From a virus, in IMG/VR virus record IMGVR_UViG_3300032331_002067, positions 1 to 64,000 of that record: a DNA stretch of 64,000 nt, one strand, 5' to 3'. Made by a program: the position numbers and the translations under genes. Below the pieces are notes generated by a model. The model saw nothing but the letters and a program-made list of their open reading frames with translations, was not told the origin of the DNA and searched no databases. The number at the start of each line of letters is the position of its first letter. The stretch's first letter is position 1. Of this stretch, positions 27,018 through 35,635 are shown one piece after another.

Positions 27018-28757
27018 ATGTCTGATTATCTCGGCATCAACTTAAATTATGATGATTTTGATAAGTTACTTAAACAAGATGAGCTTGTTGAAGTCCCTGT
27101 TTCAATTGAAACTTTTGTAACAGATAAGAAATATCTTGGACTACCTAGCCTATCACCTATTCAACTAGAAATCGTGCGCCATTCCACACAAATTTTAAAA
27201 CTTCCAACACTGATAAAAATGTACGGTGAAGAAGCCGGTACGAAATGGTATACCGATTATACAGATAACGAAGTCATTTGCATGTTAGGTAAAGGATCCG
27301 GAAAGGATCACTGTGCCAGAATATCAATGGCTTACACTGTTTATCTCTTACATTGTCTTAGAGACCCACTGAACTATTATGGTAAAGCTAGAGGTGTCTA
27401 TATTGACTTGTTAAACCTTGCTGTAAACGCTCAGCAAGCTCAGAGAGTGTTCTTTGAACCATTAAAGAACTTATTACTAGGTTCACCTTATTTTAACTCT
27501 GTGGGCTTTGAGCCAAGAGTATCTGAAATCTTTTTCTTTAGTAGACCAGTAAGGTGTTTCTCTGGTCACTCTGAAAGTGAAGGTTGGGAAGGTTATGAAG
27601 TAATGTCAATTATTTTGGATGAAATTTCAGCTTTCAAAACTGATGCTGAAACTAAAGGTGATCATAGATCGAAAGGCTCAGCTTCAGCTATTTATAACAT
27701 GAGTAAATTATCTGTTATGTCTCGTTTCCCAGAAGTAGGTAAAGTTATTCTTTTATCATTCCCCCGGTATAAAGGAGACTTTATTCAGCAGCGATTCTTT
27801 AACTCTAGAGAAAAGAATGAACCTAAAACTTGGTCAATCAAAGCTGCAACTTGGGAAGTAAACCCAACTATCTTTAGAGAACAACTAGAATCTGAGTATA
27901 TTAGAAATCCAATTGAAGCCAGAGCTAGATTTGAATGTGAACCACCAACAATGGAAGATGCATACTTTAGAGATGCGGATTTGGTTAGAAAAGCTTTTAT
28001 GTATAGCGAAGATCCTATTAATGAAGAGGGTGAGTTTAAAGACTGGTTTAATAATAAAGATGGTCATACACGATTCATTCATATTGACCTTGGACTTAAA
28101 CGAGATAGGTCAGCTTTATCTATGGTTCATTGTGCCGGATTTAAAGAAGTTAAAACATCTATGGGTATTGAAACGCTTCCTGTTGTAAATGTTGACTTAG
28201 TACATTCATGGGAAGCTAAACCCGGAGAAGAAATTAACTTCTCATCGGTAAGACAGATGATTGTTGATCTATGTAGAAAGTATGATGTTGGATTAGTCAC
28301 ATTTGACCGTTGGCAATCTGTTGAAATGATTCAGAGCTTAAAAGCTCAAGGAATTAATGCAAACTTTCATAGCGTTAAGAAAACAGATTATGACACTCTT
28401 ATGACAACTATTTACGATACAAGATTAAGAGGTTATTGGAACGAGTTACTTGTTGAAGAAGAACTTCTTAAGTTGAGACTATTTAATAACAATAAGATTG
28501 ACCACCCGAACTCCGGGTCTAAAGATTTAGCTGACGCTCTTGCCGGTTCAGTTTTTAACTGTATTCAGAACATGGTTATGAACACAGAAGTTGACATTGA
28601 AATCATCGGTACAGATAGAGAATATGAATACGATGATGATATGCCTGAATTTGGCACAACTCATCTGTATAATGGTTCTACAAAAGAACTGTCATTAATG
28701 GATCAAAAGAAGTCCATTGGTGCAGACGATATAGAAGGATGGTTAGAAACCCTATGA
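27018..28757 (+). CDS. Terminase large subunit
   Basis: A 579-residue protein. The ATPase part has a Walker-A-like CMLGKGSGKDH and a Walker B of SIILDEISAF. The RNase-H-like nuclease part has FIHIDLGLKRDRSAL, LVTFDRW and SKDLADALAGSV with the metal-binding aspartates. It cuts concatemeric DNA and pumps it into the prohead. Confidence 0.92.
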   Translation: MSDYLGINLNYDDFDKLLKQDELVEVPVSIETFVTDKKYLGLPSLSPIQLEIVRHSTQILKLPTLIKMYGEEAGTKWYTDYTDNEVICMLGKGSGKDHCARISMAYTVYLLHCLRDPLNYYGKARGVYIDLLNLAVNAQQAQRVFFEPLKNLLLGSPYFNSVGFEPRVSEIFFFSRPVRCFSGHSESEGWEGYEVMSIILDEISAFKTDAETKGDHRSKGSASAIYNMSKLSVMSRFPEVGKVILLSFPRYKGDFIQQRFFNSREKNEPKTWSIKAATWEVNPTIFREQLESEYIRNPIEARARFECEPPTMEDAYFRDADLVRKAFMYSEDPINEEGEFKDWFNNKDGHTRFIHIDLGLKRDRSALSMVHCAGFKEVKTSMGIETLPVVNVDLVHSWEAKPGEEINFSSVRQMIVDLCRKYDVGLVTFDRWQSVEMIQSLKAQGINANFHSVKKTDYDTLMTTIYDTRLRGYWNELLVEEELLKLRLFNNNKIDHPNSGSKDLADALAGSVFNCIQNMVMNTEVDIEIIGTDREYEYDDDMPEFGTTHLYNGSTKELSLMDQKKSIGADDIEGWLETL

Positions 28758-28927
28758 CAAATGAAGAAACACCGAACTTTTCTCCAAGCTATGAAGAATT
28801 GTTAAATGAATTGACTGCTATTAATTCAAGGTTGACCCTTGAGAATATTGCTCTTAAGATTACGGTTGAAAAGATGCGTAGCTTTCAAGAATTTCAAGAA
28901 GCTACTGTAACACCTCAGAAGAAGTAA
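28754..28927 (+). CDS. Small coiled-coil protein
   Basis: A 57-residue protein whose ATG overlaps the terminase stop (ATGA). The centre (YEELLNELTAINSRLTLENI) has heptad-like leucines, so a coiled coil is likely. Function unknown. Confidence 0.55.
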   Translation: MTNEETPNFSPSYEELLNELTAINSRLTLENIALKITVEKMRSFQEFQEATVTPQKK

Positions 28928-29004
28928 CTTAGACAAGTCCCTTACCCATATTTCTTGGCTTTTAATTATCTAATAAATAAATTTGAAAAAAACTTGGTTC
29001 CGAG

Positions 29005-29033
29005 TTGCAAGAGTGAGTTGGGGCAGATACTAT
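29005..29033 (+). promoter_or_regulatory. Candidate sigma-A-type promoter
   Basis: TTGCAA, 17 nt, TACTAT in the 170-nt gap behind the terminase operon. It would drive the 118-residue gene at 29098 with a leader of about 60 nt. The rest of the gap shows no gene. Confidence 0.45.
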
Positions 29034-29097
29034 TTCTATTCCAAGGGCGCAAGCCATTTAATCAGAACAAACCAAATCAACCTAATAGGAGATTAAA

Positions 29098-29454
29098 ATG
29101 TCAACATTCAACATCAAAAAAGTAGATACCTTTCCAGAAATTACTCGTACAGGAAGAACATCTGCTGAACTTCAAATGATTATCGAAGCTCTTCACTCTT
29201 CAAATAAGAACGGTGAAAACTTCTCTATTCTTAATATTGAAGAAGGAAAGAAGTTTAACACAATGCAACAGCGTATTCGTGCTCAAGCAAAAAAGCTTGA
29301 TTACAAGGTAATGATTCACTTTAGCCGTACAGAGTCTGCTCTTTACTTTAAAGTTATTCCTGCCGGTACAAAGAAGTCAGAGACTTCTGTTGCAGCTAAA
29401 GATGTAAAGTCTGTTAAGACCAATGCAAAGACCACTGTAAAGTCAAACGCATAA
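29098..29454 (+). CDS. Small DNA-binding-like protein, distant relative of the 54-56 kb family
   Basis: A 118-residue protein with AGGAGA before the ATG. A TRTGRTSAE start, a central MQQRIRAQAKKL helix and a beta end ALYFKVI parallel the layout of the three proteins at 54.4-55.9 kb (RGxPP, then MKYRNR, then a beta end). The lysine- and alanine-rich tail resembles nucleoid-protein tails. It has its own promoter and terminator, so strong expression is possible. The relation is by layout, not clear identity. Confidence 0.5.
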   Translation: MSTFNIKKVDTFPEITRTGRTSAELQMIIEALHSSNKNGENFSILNIEEGKKFNTMQQRIRAQAKKLDYKVMIHFSRTESALYFKVIPAGTKKSETSVAAKDVKSVKTNAKTTVKSNA

Positions 29455-29485
29455 TCAAAAACTAATAATAAAACAAATTGTTTTT

Positions 29486-29509
29486 CCGCCCTTCGGGGCG
29501 GTTTTTTTT
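29486..29509 (+). terminator. Intrinsic terminator
   Basis: CCGCCC, loop TTCG, GGGCGG and eight T. A clear rho-independent terminator right before the next promoter. Confidence 0.9.
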
Positions 29510-29512
29510 GTG

Positions 29513-29518
29513 TATAAT
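29513..29518 (+). promoter_or_regulatory. Leaderless promoter -10 (TATAAT)
   Basis: A perfect TATAAT overlapping the end of the terminator; the ATG at 29526 begins 7 nt after it with no Shine-Dalgarno site. This decides the start of the glycosyltransferase downstream and argues for a leaderless mRNA. Confidence 0.65.
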
Positions 29519-29525
29519 TACATCT

Positions 29526-30365
29526 ATGACTACTTTTGAAGAACAAGAAATTGAAATTACCCATGAAATGATTGAATCATGGCATCCGCTAATCGCTATG
29601 CCTTGTTATGATCAAATGATTACTGAGCCAACATTTATGTCAATGATGAGAACAGCTATGATGTTTAAAGATATTGGTTTGAAATTCTCAATTGCAACAA
29701 TCTCAGACTCTCTTATTAACAGGGCAAGAAACAATATGGTAGCTAAATTTTTAGCTCATCCGGAGTTTACTCATCTTATGTTTATTGATGTTGATCTTGG
29801 ATTTCAACCAGAGGATATCCTAAAGCTTTTGTGGCATGATAAGGAAATAGTTACTGGCTCTTACCCCATCAAAGATATTCTGTGGGACAGGGTAGTTGAT
29901 AATGTAAATAAGGGAGTGCCATCAAATGAACTCCTTGGAAGAAGTTTAAGATTTGTTGTTAATGCCGTAAAGGATAAGGACAATACAAATGTTGCTGTTG
30001 ATAAAGGTGCAATTGAAATCTACGATGCCGGGACAGGGTTTATGTTAATTAAAAGGTCAGTATTTGAGAAGATGATTGATTCTTACCCTGAGCTTAGATA
30101 TAACGATGATACAGGTTCGTTAGATGATGAAGAAAAGAAATGGACTTATGCTTTCTTTAACTCATATGTAGATTCAGAGAAACAGAGATTCTTATCTGAA
30201 GACTATGGATTCTGTAGATACTGGCAAGAAATCGGTGGTAAAGTTTGGGCTGATCCTTCCTTTAAGTTAACGCACTTAGGTCGCTTAAAGTATGAGGGAA
30301 CGATGATTACATTCTTACAGGATAATATGGTTGACCCTACACCGGAATCTAATCCGGAAACCTGA
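29526..30365 (+). CDS. Glycosyltransferase, GT-A fold (third copy)
   Basis: A 279-residue protein. The DxD-type motif lies in LMFIDVDLGFQPEDILKL, preceded by SLINRARNNMVAKFL and followed by DAGTGFMLIKRSVFEKM, a common phage GT2-like plan. It is a different fold from the two GT-B genes. It forms a one-gene unit with its own promoter. Confidence 0.8.
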   Translation: MTTFEEQEIEITHEMIESWHPLIAMPCYDQMITEPTFMSMMRTAMMFKDIGLKFSIATISDSLINRARNNMVAKFLAHPEFTHLMFIDVDLGFQPEDILKLLWHDKEIVTGSYPIKDILWDRVVDNVNKGVPSNELLGRSLRFVVNAVKDKDNTNVAVDKGAIEIYDAGTGFMLIKRSVFEKMIDSYPELRYNDDTGSLDDEEKKWTYAFFNSYVDSEKQRFLSEDYGFCRYWQEIGGKVWADPSFKLTHLGRLKYEGTMITFLQDNMVDPTPESNPET

Positions 30366-30719
30366 TTTATTTCAAAAGGCTTGAGCTGCCAAAAAATGTA
30401 TACTAAAATTTGCTGAAAAGTAAATCTAAACAGTGGGGCGTTCAAACTTTATTAAATGATTTAATATCAACCATTCCCGATCCTTGATCGCCGGCTTTAA
30501 TAAACTATTTACAAAGAGCTTAACTATCACGATCTTCTCGATTTATTTTCTGGCGCACAATAAAAGTTTTTTCTAACATTTTCTTGGTGCATGTTTGATT
30601 TCATTATTTTTGACGATACACTTTGTTCATGGTTTGCGAATACTTTGAATATGAAATTTTATTCATTTGTTTATTCGTAACTATAAGTAAAAATAAATCA
30701 TTTATTATGGGAGGACTTT
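30366..30719 (+). other. 354-nt gene-free region
   Basis: No supported gene. It holds one copy of the dyad/GGCG repeat (30397-30440) and an AT-rich stretch ending in a strong ribosome site (GGGAGGA) before the ATG at 30720. A promoter for the small-gene region is likely here, but no convincing -35/-10 pair was found. Confidence 0.5.
30397..30440 (+). repeat. Dyad/GGCG repeat, plus-strand copy at 30.4 kb
   Basis: TGTATACTAAAA, then about 28 nt including AAAAGTAAATCTAAAC, then GGCG. Related copies begin at 37064 and 45566 and in the 54-58 kb array. Likely a phage control element. Confidence 0.6.
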
Positions 30720-31262
30720 ATGTCTAATCTAAATACAAATCCAGAGCATAATGTAAAGTCAAAGTATGACCTTATTGTTGACCAATTGATGGGCATAGAA
30801 ATATCAGATAATGATAATGATTATGGTTACATTTGTGAAATTGTTGCTGTTGTTACAAATAGCGAAACTTATTACAAATGTATTACTAATCTTGGTAAAA
30901 CATTCAATGCTAATGTTATTCTTCACGCTTTGCGTCAAGTTAGAATGAATCAGAATGTAATTGATAACGAGAACCGTGACGATAATGTTGAAGTTCTCCC
31001 TGTTGGTTATCCTGATGGTACAGCTTATTCTAATGCTGTATTTGGTCCAAAGCGTAAGCGTAATCCAACTCCAATTATGAGCCAAGCTATTAATAATAAT
31101 GCTAAGTTTGACAATGGTGAAGTTATTAGTATTACTTCACATACATCAACAGGTGATAGATTTCCTGAAGAATACCGTAATATTGATCAAATTCTTACCC
31201 CAGAACAAATTGTAAACCTAGAAGAAAAGATTGCTACAAGCAAGGAGAATTCAAATGTCTAA
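30720..31262 (+). CDS. Hypothetical protein
   Basis: A 180-residue protein with a strong ribosome site (GGGAGGA). The first 90 residues are alpha/beta (YICEIVAVVTN, TFNANVILHALRQV); the rest looks flexible with KRKRNP. First gene of the small-gene region. No family recognised. Confidence 0.6.
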   Translation: MSNLNTNPEHNVKSKYDLIVDQLMGIEISDNDNDYGYICEIVAVVTNSETYYKCITNLGKTFNANVILHALRQVRMNQNVIDNENRDDNVEVLPVGYPDGTAYSNAVFGPKRKRNPTPIMSQAINNNAKFDNGEVISITSHTSTGDRFPEEYRNIDQILTPEQIVNLEEKIATSKENSNV

Positions 31263-31617
31263 TGAAAAAGTAAACCTCAACTCAATTCAAAATAAAATTG
31301 TATCTCGTGGTCGAAATGGAGGAAAAAAGAAAACAAAATCTCTTTTTGATACTCCATTAGAAAACAGAACTTATTGGGGAAATGATGACGGTAGTAAACT
31401 TAAAGTTTCACTTGCTCGTAATGCTATTCGTAAAGATATGAAATTCGGAATTCTTTTTGATGTAGATTATGATGACCTTACTCGTGTTCTAAATAAAGAG
31501 TATAAACAAGAACTAATCAAATTTCAACTCGAATTGATGAAAGATTTAGTAATGGATCGTGAAATTATGATTGTAGAAATAGACAATCATAAATGGCAAA
31601 TACAATGGTTAATCTAA
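31255..31617 (+). CDS. Hypothetical protein with KVNLNSI motif
   Basis: A 120-residue protein, AAGGAG before the ATG. The N-terminus (KVNLNSIQNKIVSRGRNGG) resembles the KVNLNSI...LVKRGKPP start of the proteins at 54.4 and 55.0 kb; after that the likeness stops. The C-terminal part is helical and acidic. It may share the same DNA- or partner-binding N-terminal arm. Confidence 0.5.
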   Translation: MSNEKVNLNSIQNKIVSRGRNGGKKKTKSLFDTPLENRTYWGNDDGSKLKVSLARNAIRKDMKFGILFDVDYDDLTRVLNKEYKQELIKFQLELMKDLVMDREIMIVEIDNHKWQIQWLI

Positions 31618-31648
31618 ATTAACCAATAAACAAAAACTAAACATTAGC

Positions 31649-31678
31649 AAGGCAATAGGTATTCCTATTGCCTTTTTT
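31649..31678 (+). terminator. Intrinsic terminator
   Basis: An 11-bp stem (AAGGCAATAGG / CCTATTGCCTT), 4-nt loop and a T run. Confidence 0.9.
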
Positions 31679-31714
31679 GTGTTTAAAAACAAATAGAAAG
31701 AATGGTGATAACCA

Positions 31715-32116
31715 ATGTCTCAACAAAATACAAACTTAAAACCAAAGATAATTATGAATACTTATCTAAATCTAAACTACGTTCTTCGTAAACAACTAAG
31801 AAGAATCGAATCAGAAATCGAAAGATACTTTAATGATGAAGGACATTATTATGGTGATGGTTTGAATGAAGTATGCGATATTAGAGATTTAGTTATGACA
31901 GAAATTGATTCATTAGGCGAAAAGATAGAAAATCTTGCTTTTTGTACCAATATGTCAAATGAATCATTTGACCATCTGTTAGATAACTATGCTGTTGAAA
32001 TATTAGATGGAATACAAACATACAATCAAGTTGGTGAGTATCTAAGTGAATTTGATTACTCAGATATGAACGAATCCTTCTTGAAAGAATTCAGTAAGCT
32101 ATACGAAAAAGAATAA
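31715..32116 (+). CDS. Hypothetical acidic protein
   Basis: A 133-residue, helix-rich acidic protein (NYVLRKQLRRIESEIERYF). The ribosome site is weak. It opens a run of overlapping small genes that continues to 37 kb. Function unknown. Confidence 0.55.
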   Translation: MSQQNTNLKPKIIMNTYLNLNYVLRKQLRRIESEIERYFNDEGHYYGDGLNEVCDIRDLVMTEIDSLGEKIENLAFCTNMSNESFDHLLDNYAVEILDGIQTYNQVGEYLSEFDYSDMNESFLKEFSKLYEKE

Positions 32117-32126
32117 GGAGAAAAAA

Positions 32127-32357
32127 ATGGCAATCTGTAAAATCTGCAATAATGAATTTATTGAAGAAAGATATGAAGCTGGTTATGATTATTGCTTAGA
32201 TGAAGTATGTAATCGAATTGGTTTAGATGAAAGAGAAAGAGAATTCCGGAAAGTTTATACTCCGGCATTATTGCATAAATGCAATTACTTTTGGATAAAG
32301 AAAAGCGAACTGCGAGACTTAAATGTTAGAGCAGACATGTTACAAACAGGAGATTAA
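32127..32357 (+). CDS. Small zinc-binding protein
   Basis: A 76-residue protein with AAGGAGA. CKICNNEF near the N-terminus and YCLDEVCNR later form a likely Cys4 zinc site. Function unknown. Confidence 0.55.
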   Translation: MAICKICNNEFIEERYEAGYDYCLDEVCNRIGLDEREREFRKVYTPALLHKCNYFWIKKSELRDLNVRADMLQTGD

Positions 32358-32360
32358 ACA

Positions 32361-32729
32361 ATGGATTATGAAGAATTTACAAATTATCAATTGTCAATAC
32401 ACCCCGATTTTGTTTCATATCAATTGAAGGAAGACGAAATTAAAGTTTTCCTTTCTGCTGATTATGGAGTTAATTCAAAATCTGGAAATAAAACAATTGG
32501 AAAAGAAATTGTTAAAACAATTAATTCTTTTCATATCAAAAAAGATAGAGAATGTTTTTATGCACAAAGAGTTAAAGACTCTGCAATTAAAAACCTTAGT
32601 CAAAACAAAAGAGTAGGCAGTGCAATAAAAATGGGCATTGCTTCTAACTATGTACATCAAATGATGTTGTATCAGATTAGAACATTTTTGTTTTTTAAAA
32701 AATTCCCTGAGTATTTGGAGGTCAAATAA
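32361..32729 (+). CDS. Hypothetical protein
   Basis: A 122-residue protein, less acidic than its neighbours, with a basic middle (KNLSQNKRVGSAIKMG) and an aromatic C-terminus (TFLFFKKFPEYLEV). Coupled to the next gene by TAATG. No family recognised. Confidence 0.55.
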   Translation: MDYEEFTNYQLSIHPDFVSYQLKEDEIKVFLSADYGVNSKSGNKTIGKEIVKTINSFHIKKDRECFYAQRVKDSAIKNLSQNKRVGSAIKMGIASNYVHQMMLYQIRTFLFFKKFPEYLEVK

Positions 32730-32986
32730 TGGAAATGGTTACAGTATGTCCTTGTTTTTCTTGTGGAAAACAAATTACTTATTTAACATTTGGAAAGAGT
32801 TCTTTAATGAGTCCAGAAGATGCAATTGAAGTTTTGATTGAAGGTGGTTATGGTTCTAAATTTGATCTTTCTCAAATGCTTATTTGGATTTGTGATGAAT
32901 GTATTCAACAAAAAATGAAAGAAAGAGTCTTTATGATTAATGAAGATATAACAAACGATTACACAATGGAGAATGAAAATGATTGA
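32729..32986 (+). CDS. Small zinc-binding protein
   Basis: An 85-residue protein with CPCFSCGK and a later ICDEC, a probable zinc ribbon with a long insertion. Overlaps the next gene by 8 nt. Confidence 0.55.
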   Translation: MEMVTVCPCFSCGKQITYLTFGKSSLMSPEDAIEVLIEGGYGSKFDLSQMLIWICDECIQQKMKERVFMINEDITNDYTMENEND

Positions 32987-33260
32987 TGAAATCCCAGAGG
33001 AATACCTTATGAAAGATACTCCATACGCAACAAGAAATCAAAATGGTGTCGTTACCTTTTTTGATTCAGTAGAAGAAGCTATTGCTGATTTTATTGGATA
33101 TGAAGGATATCGATTAGATATTGAAGTTAATGGTGTAGTTGTTTTTATCTACAGAGATGAATTACCACTTATGTCAAAAGCTCAACCCGGATCTTTAGCA
33201 TATGATAATCCCTCAAAGAGGGTTTCATATGAAGCTAAAGTAATAGTAGAAAGAAAGTAA
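32979..33260 (+). CDS. Hypothetical protein
   Basis: A 93-residue alpha/beta protein (VVTFFDSVEEAIADFIGYEG). ATG 32979 is 7 nt behind GGAG and is preferred to 32973. Function unknown. Confidence 0.5.
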   Translation: MIDEIPEEYLMKDTPYATRNQNGVVTFFDSVEEAIADFIGYEGYRLDIEVNGVVVFIYRDELPLMSKAQPGSLAYDNPSKRVSYEAKVIVERK

Positions 33261-33261
33261 T

Positions 33262-33567
33262 ATGAACAATATTAAAAGAACAGATGAAGCAAACGCAAGT
33301 GGTACTTGTTTACAAGGCTATGTAATAGCCACATATGAAGAATTAGTGAAAACATTTGGTGAACCTGATTATGGACCTAATTCTGTTGATACAGATAAAA
33401 CAACTTGTGAATGGGTATTGGAGTATAACGAAAGTAAATACTGCACCATTTATGATTGGAAACTAGGAGAAACACCATTCTTTAAGTATGAGTGGCACAT
33501 TGGCGGAACTGAAAGCAAATGTGTAGAAGTATTGCAGAATGCTATTGAAGAAATGAGAAAGCAATAA
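33262..33567 (+). CDS. Hypothetical protein of a common phage type
   Basis: A 101-residue protein with LQGYVIATYEELVKTFGEP, then TCEWVLEY and FFKYEWHIGG. Proteins with this YxELxxxFGxP plan are common in phages but have no known role. TAATG-coupled to the next gene. Confidence 0.55.
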   Translation: MNNIKRTDEANASGTCLQGYVIATYEELVKTFGEPDYGPNSVDTDKTTCEWVLEYNESKYCTIYDWKLGETPFFKYEWHIGGTESKCVEVLQNAIEEMRKQ

Positions 33568-33833
33568 TGAAAGACAAGCCCAAATATCAATGGATATTAC
33601 ATCATACTAGATCAACTGATAGAGTATTTTTTGGTCCATTTGAAAGCTATGAAGAACTTGATTTGTTTTATGGAACAATTGCAAGAGCAGAGCAAATTCA
33701 TTGCTCTGTTGAATTATTAATCAATCCATTTGTAGCATCATATGATGAATGGTGGTATAACCCATATGATGAGCTACAAAAGAAAAACCCCGAATTATTT
33801 AATAGAAAGAAAGAAGAAGCAAATGTCAACTGA
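33567..33833 (+). CDS. Hypothetical protein
   Basis: An 88-residue protein (RVFFGPFESYEELDLFYGT) with a proline- and tryptophan-rich middle. Overlaps the next gene by 11 nt. Function unknown. Confidence 0.5.
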   Translation: MKDKPKYQWILHHTRSTDRVFFGPFESYEELDLFYGTIARAEQIHCSVELLINPFVASYDEWWYNPYDELQKKNPELFNRKKEEANVN

Positions 33834-34110
33834 TATTTATGATTTTACAACTGAACACGAGAAAGCATTATTCTCAATTACAAAACACTGCTCTTGGTGT
33901 GGAAATTGGATTGTCATTAATATGACATATCGTCAACATGAAGCTTATGTTGAAAAAACAGCATATGTGCAAGATATCTTTCCGCATATTTCAAAAGAAG
34001 AGCGTGAAATGTTGATTAGTGGAACACATCCTAAATGCTGGAATGAAATGTTCGGAGATATTGATGAAGATGAAGAAGAGGAAATTGATTCTTATGCTGG
34101 AAATGAATGA
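33823..34110 (+). CDS. Small zinc-binding acidic protein
   Basis: A 95-residue protein with HCSWCGNW and a later HPKCW, and an acidic tail (DIDEDEEEEID). The ATG overlaps the previous stop. A zinc site of CxxC-H-C type is possible. Confidence 0.5.
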   Translation: MSTDIYDFTTEHEKALFSITKHCSWCGNWIVINMTYRQHEAYVEKTAYVQDIFPHISKEEREMLISGTHPKCWNEMFGDIDEDEEEEIDSYAGNE

Positions 34111-34330
34111 GAAGCTTAGATTCATAGATGAATTTGAAATAAGCGTTCATAAAAAAATCTCTAATATGAAATTTGGAGAGTGCTTGTCAATTGAAACTGT
34201 TGCTAAAACAGAAGAAGAGAGAAAAGCGATCAGAAAAGCAATTGAAAAGTCAGCAAAATATAATTGCATGGTTTTAAGATTGCATTGGTTAAAAGATAAA
34301 AACATTGTTAAAGTAACACACGAAATATAA
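34094..34330 (+). CDS. Hypothetical basic protein
   Basis: A 78-residue alpha/beta protein (MKFGECLSIETVAKTEEERKAIRKAI). ATG 34103 is an equally possible start. No family recognised. Confidence 0.5.
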   Translation: MLEMNEKLRFIDEFEISVHKKISNMKFGECLSIETVAKTEEERKAIRKAIEKSAKYNCMVLRLHWLKDKNIVKVTHEI

Positions 34331-34338
34331 AGGAAATT

Positions 34339-34500
34339 ATGACCCCAGAAAACAAATTAGAAGAATACATTGAGAATCTTTGGTTAAAAGATGGCTTGAT
34401 TGTTTTTCCTAAACGAGAAGAAATTGAAGAAGATGACGAAAGCCTTGACTTGTCAATAAATATTGATTGGTTCTTATGGGAAAAGGAAATGCACTCATGA
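34339..34500 (+). CDS. Small acidic protein
   Basis: A 53-residue protein with AGGAAA before the ATG, overlapping the next gene by ATGA. Strongly acidic (EEIEEDDESLDL). Function unknown. Confidence 0.5.
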   Translation: MTPENKLEEYIENLWLKDGLIVFPKREEIEEDDESLDLSINIDWFLWEKEMHS

Positions 34501-34661
34501 AGACATTTAATTATGAATGTAAATCTTGTGGTGAGTTATATCACGAAAAGACAGAGACTGGATATTGCGTAATTTGCGAAGGAAGTTTGGTTGAAGTCAA
34601 TTCACTTGATTATGACGAAGAATATGATAATGATAAAGATTGGAATGGAAGGTATATATAA
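34497..34661 (+). CDS. Small zinc-ribbon protein
   Basis: A 54-residue protein: CKSC at residues 8-11 and CVIC at 24-27, an ideal rubredoxin-like knuckle pair, then an acidic tail. TAATG-coupled to the next gene. Confidence 0.6.
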   Translation: MKTFNYECKSCGELYHEKTETGYCVICEGSLVEVNSLDYDEEYDNDKDWNGRYI

Positions 34662-34984
34662 TGAGAGAATATATGGAAATTGGCTCAACGCCATATGATG
34701 AGCCTTGTGCTCAAGTTGGTTCAGATGATTACAGAAATCGTGCTGAAAAAGAAATGGATACTTATGTAAGTCTATTGGAAAGGTTATTTCCAGAAGCTTC
34801 AAGTAAAAATATTAACTTCAAGAAAAAATGGTTTCAACATGATTTTGGAACATATGGTGAAGTTTGTATGTATTGGAATACAGAGGATGAAGAATCTGAT
34901 AGTTATGTTTATGAGATTGAAAAAAGATTACCAGAAAGCTGGGATAAAGTAGCAATGGAAGAGTTAGGAATAGTAAATGATTAA
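34661..34984 (+). CDS. Hypothetical acidic protein
   Basis: A 107-residue protein with a helix (AEKEMDTYVSLLERLFPEAS) and a beta half (HDFGTYGEVCMYWN). No family recognised. Confidence 0.5.
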   Translation: MREYMEIGSTPYDEPCAQVGSDDYRNRAEKEMDTYVSLLERLFPEASSKNINFKKKWFQHDFGTYGEVCMYWNTEDEESDSYVYEIEKRLPESWDKVAMEELGIVND

Positions 34985-35087
34985 GATATTTAGTTTTGCG
35001 ATTATATTTCTAATCGCAGTACCAACAGTATTGATTGGATTAGCAATGATGATTAGTGAATCAACCGATGAAAGGACATCGAAATGA
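34977..35087 (+). CDS. Small single-pass membrane protein
   Basis: A 36-residue protein; residues about 5-26 are hydrophobic (FSFAIIFLIAVPTVLIGLAM) and the tail is charged. It overlaps both neighbours by 4-8 nt, which supports it as a real gene. Confidence 0.45.
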   Translation: MIKIFSFAIIFLIAVPTVLIGLAMMISESTDERTSK

Positions 35088-35635
35088 ATAAGGAAAGAAT
35101 GTTACAACTAGCAGATTATATTGAAAATCTGCCGGAACACAAATTTGAAATGCAGTATTGGATTTCAAACAAGATAGAGCAAGGTACATTCAATAATAAA
35201 CCGTATTGGTCAATTGAGTCTTATCCCTTGTGGCATAGCAATCCAGAAACATTAGTAGAACCTTTAAATTGTGGTACTGCTTGCTGTATTGCTGGTTGGG
35301 CTGCTGCAATTGAAAATAATTTTAAACCAATTTCTCTTCTGCAAGATGGAAAATCAATTGAAGATAGAGCAGCAATATGGCTTGATCTAAATCAACAAGA
35401 GGCACATAATCTTTTCTTAATTGGTTTGGATAGTGTATGGGTTGATTATATTGCTAAAACCGATATTGAGCTTGATAATTATGAAGAGACTTTTACAAGT
35501 ATTACAAATAAAACAGCAGCATTAGTTATTAGAGACATTGCTAATGGAGTTATTGATATTGATAGAGAATATGATTCTGATGAATCTAGGGAGTATTTAG
35601 AAGAATTGGGGTACTTTGAAGATGATGAATTCTAA
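35084..35635 (+). CDS. Hypothetical protein with CGTACCIAGWA motif
   Basis: A 183-residue protein. The motif CGTACCIAGWAAA, with IEDRAAIWLDL downstream, recurs in uncharacterised phage and bacterial proteins. The Cys pair could bind metal. Helical overall, acidic C-terminus. It has ATGA overlap with the previous gene. Confidence 0.6.
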   Translation: MNKERMLQLADYIENLPEHKFEMQYWISNKIEQGTFNNKPYWSIESYPLWHSNPETLVEPLNCGTACCIAGWAAAIENNFKPISLLQDGKSIEDRAAIWLDLNQQEAHNLFLIGLDSVWVDYIAKTDIELDNYEETFTSITNKTAALVIRDIANGVIDIDREYDSDESREYLEELGYFEDDEF

